Below are positions 35,358 through 43,445 of a DNA stretch of 64,000 nucleotides, one piece after another. This stretch comes from Haloterrigena sp. H1. GTDB lineage: Archaea > Halobacteriota > Halobacteria > Halobacteriales > Natrialbaceae. The stretch spans positions 124,001-188,000 of the forward strand of contig NZ_SMZK01000001.1 in the NCBI RefSeq assembly GCF_005938085.1, written 5' to 3'. How positions within the stretch are numbered: the stretch's first letter is position 1; each line of letters opens with the position of its first letter. The position numbers and the translations under genes are program-made. The notes under the pieces were generated by a model. The model ran no database searches. It was given only the letters and a program-made list of their open reading frames with translations, and had not been told where the DNA came from.

Positions 35358-35531
35358 GTCGTTTCGATCCGTTTCACCAGATCAGTTAGTCGTGATGATA
35401 TTTCCGATAGCTGATTGATGAAGTCGTAACCCAGCGAATGATAAGTACAGGGGTTGGAATGCTCTGTCATGTGGCCTGTTACCATACCAGTGGAAGGCCC
35501 GGACAAGATATAGAAGCAGGGTAGGAACGTG

Positions 35532-36008
35532 CTATTGTTCCGCTTCGCTCCTAACGGTACTGCCGATTGCGAGTGCAGCGCCGATGATGACGAGGTTCTT
35601 GATGATGTACTGTCCCTCGACAGTTAGGGCGTACGGAGCGGTCGTGTAGACAACCTCTGGGAGGAGAACGAGCGGGAGAAAGGTGCCTGGAAGCTGCAGG
35701 AACAACAAGAAAATGCCGACGCGGATCAGCGGTCGATACAACAGACAGATGCCGATGAGCACTTCCCAAACGCCAAGCACAGGAACAAACACCTCTGGAG
35801 AGACAACGTATACAGTCGCCGCAACAAGGTCTGCCGCCGGACTGATCTCGAACACTTTCAACGCACCAAACCATATGAACACGACCGCAAGGGAGACGCG
35901 AAGTATCGGAATACTCCACTGCTTCATCGCCGAGGCAATCCGCATGTCTAGTTCGTCGAACCGCCGCTTGTACGCCTGTAACCGCTCAGTTTCGATTCGG
36001 TTCGTCAT
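35532..36008 (-). CDS. DoxX-family membrane protein
   Basis: A 158-residue protein with four membrane helices: WSIPILRVSLAVVFIWFGAL, VFVPVLGVWEVLIGICLLY, VGIFLLFLQLPGTFLPL and IIKNLVIIGAALAIGS. DoxX relatives include a subunit of thiosulfate:quinone oxidoreductase and many unknown proteins. Start MTNRIETERLQAY is preferred to an ATG 8 codons upstream. Its base composition is noticeably more AT-rich than its neighbours, and it interrupts the ccm genes. Given a TsdA-like cytochrome 4.5 kb away, a thiosulfate link is possible but speculative. Confidence 0.85.
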   Translation of the reverse strand: MTNRIETERLQAYKRRFDELDMRIASAMKQWSIPILRVSLAVVFIWFGALKVFEISPAADLVAATVYVVSPEVFVPVLGVWEVLIGICLLYRPLIRVGIFLLFLQLPGTFLPLVLLPEVVYTTAPYALTVEGQYIIKNLVIIGAALAIGSTVRSEAEQ

Positions 36009-36275
36009 TACATCGTGTGGGGACCCCACCAAGGAAACACCTGTCCCCTTCGATTGTTGCCAATAACACGCGTCATCAACCGAGGGCTACCTACCACCGC
36101 TCCGACTTGCCAGAGGAGGGTCGCTGTTTCTTACACGGCGGTGAGAATATCTGTCAGCACTGGCAGATTGATCAACAGTACGTTCGCACATCTACATACT
36201 GGCTGGTTCAGCGAAATTCGAACGAAATCAACCGCTGTGAATCGGCTGCCGATCCCTCATCGGTGGGAGACTGGC
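36009..36275. other. Intergenic region, AT-richer
   Basis: A 267-nt stretch between DoxX and a ccm-linked membrane protein, with lower GC than the surroundings (for example aacgaaatcaaccgctgtga). No gene, clear repeat or palindrome was seen beyond the likely DoxX promoter. Confidence 0.4.
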
Positions 36276-37445
36276 CTACAGGTACCGATACGCGGCCAGT
36301 CCGATGGCGATGATGGCGACGAAGCCGAGACTCACAAGCCCGAGCGGGAACTCGCCGGCTCCCGGACCGCCGTTTGTCTGGTCACTGGCAACCGATTGAT
36401 TGGATTCGGTGATGCTCACCGAGATTTGGTCGTCTGCCTCGAGCGGCCCCGTACTCGTCACCATCGGCATCGGCGCGTCGGCTTCGACGAGGTTGTCGGA
36501 GACCTCGACCTGGCTCAGATCGTATTCGGCGAACTGGATCGCGAACTGCTCGACATCGTAGCCGACCGGTTTTTCGAACGCCTGATCCTCGAGGCGATAG
36601 TACACGTTGATGGTAGCCGGTTCCTGTGGAGTGATCGTCGTCTCGACCGTCGCCGTGCCGTTCGTTTGACTGACTGACGTGCGTTCGTCGCCGACCATTG
36701 CCGTGACGACTTCCGCGTCCGATGGCACTGCAAAGGAGACGTCACCGGCGAACGGCCGGTCAGCGGTGTTTTCGACGGAGACTGTTTCGACGACGAACAG
36801 CCCGGTGCCGTTTTGCGTCGGCCCAACGTTCAGGAGGTGGTTCACCGGTTGGCCGCCACCGAGAGTCAGTGCGTCTCGATCCGTCGTGGGCGTCGGCAAC
36901 TCGAAGGTCGTGTTCGCCGCGTCGTCATCGGTCGAGACTGCTCGTTCGTAGGTGGCACCGTTTGCCTTGATCTCGAGGGTGTAAACGCGGTCGGGCTGGA
37001 CCGGGCCGATCGTGAACGAGCCATCGGTCGTATTCAGTTGTGTCACTTCGGGTCCGAGTTTGCTCGTGACGGAGACGGTGGCGTTCGAAATCGGCGTGCC
37101 GTTCTCGTCGACGAGCTCACCTTCGATCGTGTCGTTCAGGACGAAGTCGGGTTGTTCACCGTCGTCGACGAGCGCGTAGTGTGTCGTGCCCTCGTGCTCG
37201 AGTTCGATGAAGTAGGTGATGGCACCCTCGACGGGCTCGTAGCTGAACGAGCCGTTTTCGACCGTCGTTTCGGTCGCGTTTTCGACAAGGTCGTTTCCAG
37301 GGCCCAGCGGTGCGATCGTGACCGTCTCACCGTCGGCGGAGCCGCCGTCGACGACGACGGTTCCGGAAACCGATTCGGCAGTGGCAGTCGCGGGGACGAT
37401 TAAAAGCGATACGAGGACGACGAAGCCGAGGACTATCTTTCTCAT
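36276..37445 (-). CDS. Membrane-anchored secreted protein with carboxypeptidase-regulatory-like domain, in ccmF operon
   Basis: A 389-residue protein with a Sec signal (MRKIVLGFVVLVSLLIVPAT), an outside region and a single C-terminal membrane helix (LGLVSLGFVAIIAIGLAAYR). The outside part has a carboxypeptidase-regulatory-like beta-sandwich (GELVDENGTPISNATVSVTS) at about residues 110-170 and a second beta-rich domain (MVGDERTSVSQTNGTATVET). Starts 3 nt after the ccmF stop, so it belongs to the tlpA-ccmF operon. Function unknown; it may hold apocytochrome or act where CcmH/I act in bacteria, which is inference from context only. Confidence 0.8.
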   Translation of the reverse strand: MRKIVLGFVVLVSLLIVPATATAESVSGTVVVDGGSADGETVTIAPLGPGNDLVENATETTVENGSFSYEPVEGAITYFIELEHEGTTHYALVDDGEQPDFVLNDTIEGELVDENGTPISNATVSVTSKLGPEVTQLNTTDGSFTIGPVQPDRVYTLEIKANGATYERAVSTDDDAANTTFELPTPTTDRDALTLGGGQPVNHLLNVGPTQNGTGLFVVETVSVENTADRPFAGDVSFAVPSDAEVVTAMVGDERTSVSQTNGTATVETTITPQEPATINVYYRLEDQAFEKPVGYDVEQFAIQFAEYDLSQVEVSDNLVEADAPMPMVTSTGPLEADDQISVSITESNQSVASDQTNGGPGAGEFPLGLVSLGFVAIIAIGLAAYRYL

Positions 37446-37448
37446 GGG

Positions 37449-39881
37449 TTAGTCTGATGTGGTTTCGGTGACGTTCTGCTGGCGCGTGACGCGGGGCCAG
37501 AGTCGGGCGAGTCCGTGTGCGGGGTCGAACACGATCACGAAGAGCATGCCCACCAGTAACGCGGCGACGCTGAGCCGCATCACGGTCATCAGTGGGATCT
37601 GCTTGACCGTCAGCGATACGGTCCCGTCGTCGACCGCTGCGATGACGTACGTATCGTGAGTCAGGCCGCGGTCGACGAGGACATCGCGGACTTCCATTCC
37701 GCCTTGCTGGAGGTAGCGTTCTTGGCCGGCGTTGCCGCGAGCGATCCGTTCGCCGTTCTCATACACGGTGAGCCCGACGGCGGTTCCTTCGACGCGCGTC
37801 TGGTCGAGTGCGGACGGTGGGTTCGAGACTGGGCCGACGTTCGCCGCTTCGGTAACGACGACGCCGTCGGATTGTGGCAGTTCCGGCAGGAAGTCCCACA
37901 TGACGGTGCCGACCCCGACGACCTGATCGCCTTCTGCGATCCCGAGTTCGGTCTGACTCGCGTTCATCACGCCGATCCAGACGGCCGAGTTATCGAGCTG
38001 GATGACGGTCGCGTTCGGCCCGGCGTTGATTTGCGTCGCCGTGCCGTAGACCGGTTGTCTCGTCTCGTGGATCTCCTGTCCGCGGGAGGCGATCTGCTCG
38101 CTCGAGAGCGCCATGTTTTCGACGTTTGGCTCTTCGGGTCGCTGATACGAGCGGTAGTCGGATACTTGAACTGCATAGTTGGATTCGGGAACCTCGTGGA
38201 CGGCCGATCCCTCGATCGTCGCTTCGCGGTCGGCATCGGCGACGACCAGCGACGACTGGGCCGTAAAGAGATAGGAGAACGTCACCGTCACCACGAGCAG
38301 CGCGAAGGCAACGTGGATCATCGTGATCCCCACCTGCTTGAGCTGGAAGTTCCGGTTCGGGTTGCCGGGGATGAACTCGAGCGTTCGCTTGATGACCGTC
38401 AGGCAGACGTACGCTGCCGGTGGGAGAATCGACAGCGCGCTCGCGTTCCCGACGAGTCGGTACAACAGCGCGTCGCTGCCATCGACGTTCGACAGCGTCC
38501 ACGCCTCGCTGGGTGCGACCAGTGCCGCGAGGACGGTCAGCAGCGAGAAGATCCCCAGCGAGATCAGCGCGCGCCGACGGCCCTCGACGTCGTAGTCCAT
38601 GTAGAACCCGAGGACGAGTAACACGCCGAGGACGATCGGGTAGCTCCAGAGGTTGTAGTACTGCCCGCCGACTTCGACTTCGACGCCGGTCACGGAGGCG
38701 TTGAGCACGGGAAACGTCAGTCCCCAGACGGAGACGAAGCCGAGCAGGCCGATACTCAGGACCGCGAGGTGTTTCAGGTTCACGCGCGAGATCCATTGCT
38801 GGGACTGCGATGTGTCCGCCGCTGTCTCAGATGCCGTTTCCGGCTCACGGAGGAGCCAGTACCCGAGCGGGAGTCCAACGCCGAGAATCGAGGTAAGCGT
38901 CAACAACACCAAGAGTGCAGCACCGATGCCGCCATCGGCGAACGAATGGACGCTCCGGAACACGCCGCTGCGGACGATTGCCGTGGCGTAGACGATGAGT
39001 GCGAGCGTCGCTCCGGTCATCGCAGGGGCAAGCGTCGCGTAGGTCGACCGGGAGCGATAGTTCATCACCGCGTGCAGCGTCGCCGTGAGGAACAGCCACG
39101 GGATCAATACGGCGACCTCGACGGGGTCCCACGCCCAGATCCCGCCCCAGCCCAGCACCCGATACGACCACAGGGAGCCGAGTGTGATCGCCGCGGTCAA
39201 AAACAACCACGCGATGCGTAGCCAGCGCGTGACGCTACCGATCCACTCGTCGAAGAGACCACCCTCACCGCGAATCGTCGAGATGAAATGCGCAACGGCG
39301 ATGGCAAACGGCATCGTCAACAGCGCGTATGCGATGAACATGATCGGCGGATGGATCGCCATATACGGATCGATGAGCAGGGGATTGAGTCCCGTTCCAT
39401 CGATCGGGACGAATCCCGGGTCCATCTCCGGGAACTCCGACGAAATCGGCTTGAAGGGGCTGTCCACGACCAGCATCGCCGCGAAGTAGGTCACGACCCC
39501 CATCGTGATCCCCTGGACGAGTCTCGTCTCGCGGCGCTCGAGGCCGCGAACGGCGACGGCCCAGAACGCGACGACGGCCGTCAGTGCTGCCCAGAGGAGA
39601 ATCGAGCCCTGATTCCCCGCGTACACACCAGTGATCCGATAGAAGAGCGAAATATAGTTGGCAGTATTGTTCCAGACGTACGCGTTCGCGTAATCGGTGG
39701 TGACGAACTGGTAGGTCAGATAGGCAAGCGCCAGACTGAGCAGTCCGGCAGTCACACCGATCAGCGGCGTGGCGGCGTCGAGATACCGCTCCTCACGCCG
39801 GAGATAGTTCGTGATGAGAAGGACTGTCGCCGTAAGACCGGACAGCAATGCAGCGCCGATCAAGAGCGTTCCGCCCATCAT
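37449..39881 (-). CDS. ccmF: Cytochrome c heme lyase subunit CcmF
   Basis: An 810-residue polytopic protein of about 14-15 helices. The heme-handling WWD motif is GWGGIWAWDPVE near residue 250, with conserved NQGSILLW early and MAIHPPIMF. A large outer domain (roughly residues 540-740) lies before the last helix. CcmF joins heme from CcmE to the CxxCH cysteines of apocytochrome. Start taken at MMGGTLLIGAALL, whose ATG overlaps the upstream stop codon (ATGATG); an ATG 4 codons earlier is possible. Second gene of the operon. Confidence 0.94.
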   Translation of the reverse strand: MMGGTLLIGAALLSGLTATVLLITNYLRREERYLDAATPLIGVTAGLLSLALAYLTYQFVTTDYANAYVWNNTANYISLFYRITGVYAGNQGSILLWAALTAVVAFWAVAVRGLERRETRLVQGITMGVVTYFAAMLVVDSPFKPISSEFPEMDPGFVPIDGTGLNPLLIDPYMAIHPPIMFIAYALLTMPFAIAVAHFISTIRGEGGLFDEWIGSVTRWLRIAWLFLTAAITLGSLWSYRVLGWGGIWAWDPVEVAVLIPWLFLTATLHAVMNYRSRSTYATLAPAMTGATLALIVYATAIVRSGVFRSVHSFADGGIGAALLVLLTLTSILGVGLPLGYWLLREPETASETAADTSQSQQWISRVNLKHLAVLSIGLLGFVSVWGLTFPVLNASVTGVEVEVGGQYYNLWSYPIVLGVLLVLGFYMDYDVEGRRRALISLGIFSLLTVLAALVAPSEAWTLSNVDGSDALLYRLVGNASALSILPPAAYVCLTVIKRTLEFIPGNPNRNFQLKQVGITMIHVAFALLVVTVTFSYLFTAQSSLVVADADREATIEGSAVHEVPESNYAVQVSDYRSYQRPEEPNVENMALSSEQIASRGQEIHETRQPVYGTATQINAGPNATVIQLDNSAVWIGVMNASQTELGIAEGDQVVGVGTVMWDFLPELPQSDGVVVTEAANVGPVSNPPSALDQTRVEGTAVGLTVYENGERIARGNAGQERYLQQGGMEVRDVLVDRGLTHDTYVIAAVDDGTVSLTVKQIPLMTVMRLSVAALLVGMLFVIVFDPAHGLARLWPRVTRQQNVTETTSD

Positions 39882-40357
39882 TGGGTTTCCCACTCCTCGA
39901 GTGCCTCATTCAGATAGCCCTGAAACGCGTCCGTCTCGGCGTAGCCGTTGATTTCGACCAGTACCTCGCCCTCTGGCGTGACAGCGACGTGCTGTGGCGG
40001 ATAGTTCGCGTCGTACTGCTGTTGGAGCTGTCCTGCCTGTTGGCTGTTGTCCTCGAGATTAACCGCAAGCAGGACGAACTCGTCGAGTTGCTCGAGGACG
40101 GCTGGATCGGTGTACGCGTTCGCGTTGTAGTCCTCGCAGTACGTACACCAGGTCGTCCAGAAGTAGATGAGGAGCGGCTTGTTCTCTTCGGCGGCGATCC
40201 GCTGTGCGTCGTCGATGTCGGTTCGCCACTCCGTGTCCCCGTGATACGTATAGGAGTCGTCGCTCAATACTGGTGCTGCGTTCATCGAATAGTAGCCGAT
40301 TCCGATCGCTGCGATGAAAATCGTGATAGTAAATACCTTCCTCGGCGAAATTGACAT
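39878..40357 (-). CDS. Membrane-anchored thioredoxin-like protein
   Basis: A 159-residue protein with one N-terminal helix (VFTITIFIAAIGIGYYSM) and an outside thioredoxin fold carrying LLIYFWTTWCTYCEDYNANA, a CxxC site (WCTYC), and the cis-Pro region YPPQHVAVTPEGEV. By position ahead of ccmF with a 4-nt overlap it most likely keeps the CxxCH cysteines of apocytochrome reduced (CcmG/TlpA or CcmH-like job), receiving electrons from the CcdA-like protein encoded at 41.8 kb. First gene of the operon. Confidence 0.9.
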   Translation of the reverse strand: MSISPRKVFTITIFIAAIGIGYYSMNAAPVLSDDSYTYHGDTEWRTDIDDAQRIAAEENKPLLIYFWTTWCTYCEDYNANAYTDPAVLEQLDEFVLLAVNLEDNSQQAGQLQQQYDANYPPQHVAVTPEGEVLVEINGYAETDAFQGYLNEALEEWETQ

Positions 40358-40519
40358 CTGATTGTAATCTCCTGTGTTTCGAGGCAGCGGTGGTTGCTCT
40401 CGACTCTACCATTACCGTGAATTTCTGCCGACCATAAATGTTTAATCATTAGTTACTGTACTTGGCAGTATGCAGAGACGAAGTCAGTCGTGGATCTCAA
40501 TCGGAGGTGACGTCGGGCG
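40358..40519. promoter_or_regulatory. Divergent promoter region between thioredoxin-ccmF and diheme cytochrome
   Basis: A 162-nt region. AT-rich ccataaatgtttaatcatta at 40433-40452 can serve the cytochrome gene. A strong Shine-Dalgarno GGAGGTGA (40503-40510) stands 9 nt before its ATG, indicating a leadered message, unlike most genes here. Confidence 0.5.
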
Positions 40520-41689
40520 ATGAACCGCAATCTCCTCCCGTTACTGGGGGTTGTCGTATTAATCGCCCTCGCTGGCTGTGCCGCGCCGTCGGCGCCCGGT
40601 GGGGAAGCCAACGAGACGACCGATCTTCCCAAACAGTGGCCCGATCGAAAGGTGTTCGACGAAGACCTCCGCGAAGGTGACTCGAAAAACAACTTCGAAT
40701 ACCGGAACGCGACCGCCGGTGACGAGGTGCAGTTCTCCCCCAAGGAGATGAACAACTCGACGCTCCCCTCGAACGAACAGGAGCGCGAGATGGTTCTCTA
40801 CGGGCGTGAACTCATGCGAAACACCTCCCAGGCGATGCCCGAACACGTCGGCAACGAACTCTCCTGTGCCAGCTGCCACGGCGGCACTGACCCGCGCTAC
40901 GGGATGACACAGGGGATGGTCGGGCAAGATATCCAGATGATTCCGCTCGTGGGAACCCACGCGGACCTGCCGGAGTGGACGTCCCGACGCGACCGCATGC
41001 GTGACTCGCGCCAGCGCCTGATGGGCTGTTTCGACCGGAGTATGAACTCCCAGGCTTCCCCCGAGGGGACGCCAGCCTACGACAGCCGAGAGATGCAGGC
41101 CATGGAGGCGTACATGCAGTGGCTGAGCGAAGGCGTGCCGGTGAAGGGACAGCCCTACTGGTCACACCTGAACAAGCCCGACAGTGACGAGAAGAAACCG
41201 ATCGAAGAGGTCAACCCCGTGCGCGGTGCCGAACTCTACCTCGAGAACTGCGCCTCCTGTCACGGCGATGATGGACAGGGTATCGAGGGTACTGCACCCG
41301 CACTCTGGGGGCCGGACGCGTTCAACGACGGTGCCGGCATGAGCCGGATGTACACCTCGGCCTCGTTCATCCGCGAGGCGATGCCGTACGGCACGCCGCA
41401 TACGGTGAGCGGTTGGGATGAGTCTCAGGATATCGCTGGCTACATGAACGGTCACGACCGTCCCGAGTTCGTCGGGAAAGAGCAAGACTTCCCGACGACT
41501 GGTCCGCCGAAAGAGGGTATCTACTACCCACGGACGCAGGAAGAGCTCGGCTACGACATGAACCCGATGCGCAAGAAACTCGAGCTGGCCGGTATCCCGA
41601 CCGGGACCGAATCGCTCAACGAGAGCGACATTCCCGACGACGTCGAGTACTACGACCAGCCGCTTCGAAACGAATCGGTCGGCGACTAG
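40520..41689 (+). CDS. Diheme cytochrome c lipoprotein, TsdA (thiosulfate dehydrogenase)-like
   Basis: A 389-residue exported protein with lipobox ALAGC (Cys20). Two heme-binding sites: C116-A-S-C-H120 and C244-A-S-C-H248, in two cytochrome c domains. Between them MGCFDRSMNS (Cys170) matches the distinctive cysteine-ligand loop of TsdA-type thiosulfate dehydrogenases/tetrathionate reductases, whose first heme is His/Cys ligated. YRSRRDR-like text WTSRRDRMRDSRQRLMGCF precedes it. Likely transfers electrons at the outer face of the membrane. A general diheme oxidase or electron carrier cannot be excluded. The ccm genes on both sides would mature it. Confidence 0.8.
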   Translation: MNRNLLPLLGVVVLIALAGCAAPSAPGGEANETTDLPKQWPDRKVFDEDLREGDSKNNFEYRNATAGDEVQFSPKEMNNSTLPSNEQEREMVLYGRELMRNTSQAMPEHVGNELSCASCHGGTDPRYGMTQGMVGQDIQMIPLVGTHADLPEWTSRRDRMRDSRQRLMGCFDRSMNSQASPEGTPAYDSREMQAMEAYMQWLSEGVPVKGQPYWSHLNKPDSDEKKPIEEVNPVRGAELYLENCASCHGDDGQGIEGTAPALWGPDAFNDGAGMSRMYTSASFIREAMPYGTPHTVSGWDESQDIAGYMNGHDRPEFVGKEQDFPTTGPPKEGIYYPRTQEELGYDMNPMRKKLELAGIPTGTESLNESDIPDDVEYYDQPLRNESVGD

Positions 41690-41767
41690 ACCGTCGCTGA
41701 TAGCCGCCGCGGATCCGCCGGTCTCGGATCCAGCACGTTCTTTTGAGTCGTGTTACAATGTGGTGCC

Positions 41768-42454
41768 ATGTTCGATGTGGCCGGACTCGTCGCTGTCTTC
41801 GTTGCGGGGACGCTGACCGCGCTGACACCCTGTTGTCTTCCCATGATTCCGCCCCTTCTCGCGGGCAGTGCCGGCCATCGACTGCGACCGATCGCGATCG
41901 TCGCGGGGAGTATCATTTCGTTTACTGCACTCGGTATCGGTACGTCATTACTCAACGCCGTGACGCCGGAGACGCTCAGAGTGCCCTTCGTGGTCCTGAT
42001 CATCGCGTTCGGCGCGATCATGGCCGACGACGACCTCCATGACGCCTACACGACTGCTGCCTCACGGATTACCGGTCCGGCGTCTCGAGTGACGAGGGCC
42101 GTCGAGAACACACAGCACCCGCTCGTCAGCGGTGTCGTCTTGGGGCTGTTTCTCGGCATCATCTGGCTCCCCTGTGTCGGCCCCGTCCTCGGCAGCGTCC
42201 TCGCGTACGTCGGGACGTCCGGTGACGTGACTCGGAGTGCGACGCTTCTGTTCACCTACGGTGTCGGATTCTCGGGCCCGCTGCTGGCCGTCGCTTACGG
42301 CGGGAAACGGGCGAGTACGCTGCTCACGAATCGCGTCCGGTCGCTCGAGCGGCCCGCGTTGATCCGCCGAGTGAGCGGGTACGCACTCGTCGTGACGGGT
42401 ATTGGCCTGCTGTTCGAACTCGACAAAGCCATTCTGGCAGTGCTCGTCGGATAA
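41768..42454 (+). CDS. ccdA: CcdA/DsbD-like membrane thiol transporter
   Basis: A 228-residue protein with six predicted helices. Reductant-transfer cysteines lie in TLTALTPCCLPMIPPLLAG (helix 1) and GIIWLPCVGPVLGSVL (helix 4), both with the P-C-x-P-style contexts of CcdA. It carries electrons from cytoplasmic thioredoxin to outside thioredoxin-like proteins such as the one encoded at 39.9 kb. The start is MFDVAGLVAVFVAG; an upstream ATG adds 6 residues. Confidence 0.88.
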   Translation: MFDVAGLVAVFVAGTLTALTPCCLPMIPPLLAGSAGHRLRPIAIVAGSIISFTALGIGTSLLNAVTPETLRVPFVVLIIAFGAIMADDDLHDAYTTAASRITGPASRVTRAVENTQHPLVSGVVLGLFLGIIWLPCVGPVLGSVLAYVGTSGDVTRSATLLFTYGVGFSGPLLAVAYGGKRASTLLTNRVRSLERPALIRRVSGYALVVTGIGLLFELDKAILAVLVG

Positions 42455-42497
42455 CGACTGGAAAAAAACTAAGTCAGGCGCTTTCAAGTACTGCGGT

Positions 42498-43220
42498 ATG
42501 CGTACGTTCTCTCGACAACTCGCGTCACTCATCCGCCTGTTTCACTGGGTTATGTGGAGTCGGGTCGTGAGGTGGGGTGCGTTTGCGTTCGGTCTGGTCT
42601 CGCTTGCGCTGGTCTTCGGCGTCGCCTCCCGGACCATGTACGGTATCGAACACGGAATCAATCTCATCGCGTACTGGCACATTCCACTGGCGTTTCTCAC
42701 CGCGTTTGCGTTGTCGACGACGTTTATCGGGAGTCTGCTGTATCTCCGGTACGAAGGACGCTTCTGGAATCGCCTCGCTCACAGCGGCGGGGAAATCGGC
42801 TTTCTGTTCGCGACACTGACGCTTGCGACGGGGAGTATGTGGGGACGAGTCGTGTGGAACTCCTGGTGGGAGTGGAGCGACATTCGGCTCGTCACGTTTC
42901 TGATCGTCTGGCTGATCTATGCGGGGTATCTCGCCGTCTATGCCTCGACTGAGCGGGGAAGCGACGAGCGCTTCGCCGCGGTGTACGGCGTCGTCGCGTT
43001 CGTCACGGTCCCGATTACGTACACCGCCGGCCGACTCTGGTCGCCGACGTTTCACGAGCCGACGATCGCGAACTCGAGCGTGAGTGCGAACATCGATCCG
43101 CTGATCCTCGGGATCTCGTTTCTCGCGTTGGCGTTGCTCTACATCTACGTGATGGCGATCCGTATCCGACTCCACGAAATCGAAGATAAAATCATCCTTC
43201 AGAAAGAAGAGGTGCGGTAA
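42498..43220 (+). CDS. ccmC: Heme handling protein CcmC
   Basis: A 240-residue protein with six helices. The WWD-type heme motif reads MWGRVVWNSWWEWSDIRLVT near residues 115-134, with conserved histidines in LIAYWHIPLAFLTAF and in SPTFHEPTIANSSVSANI. CcmC loads heme onto CcmE. The start MRTFSRQLASLIRLF is chosen because upstream sequence overlaps ccdA. 1 nt separates its stop from ccmD. Confidence 0.92.
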   Translation: MRTFSRQLASLIRLFHWVMWSRVVRWGAFAFGLVSLALVFGVASRTMYGIEHGINLIAYWHIPLAFLTAFALSTTFIGSLLYLRYEGRFWNRLAHSGGEIGFLFATLTLATGSMWGRVVWNSWWEWSDIRLVTFLIVWLIYAGYLAVYASTERGSDERFAAVYGVVAFVTVPITYTAGRLWSPTFHEPTIANSSVSANIDPLILGISFLALALLYIYVMAIRIRLHEIEDKIILQKEEVR

Positions 43221-43221
43221 G

Positions 43222-43338
43222 ATGGACACGCTTCTCCTCGCCGGCTACGGGTCCGTATTCGTGGTGTTGTTCGCCTATCTGCTCTATATGCAGCGGCAGT
43301 TGCGCCGACTCGAACGACAACTGCAGGACTTACAGTAA
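43222..43338 (+). CDS. ccmD: CcmD-like 38-residue membrane protein
   Basis: A 38-residue protein directly after ccmC: one membrane helix (YGSVFVVLFAYLLYM, residues 9-23) followed by a basic/amphipathic tail (QRQLRRLERQLQDLQ). This is the CcmD plan: N-terminal helix, then a cytoplasmic arginine-rich helix. CcmD helps release holo-CcmE from CcmABC. The position after ccmC and the layout make the assignment strong in spite of the small size. It completes ccmA, B, C, D, E and F in this window. Confidence 0.85.
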   Translation: MDTLLLAGYGSVFVVLFAYLLYMQRQLRRLERQLQDLQ

Positions 43339-43445
43339 GTTCTGACGCAGTACTCGATTGCGCTCCGACTATCCGTCGAGCCGAGTGGTACTGCTCGATG
43401 GCCGAAGTCGACCCGGAAACGGACTGTGTTCGCGGCGACCTCGAG

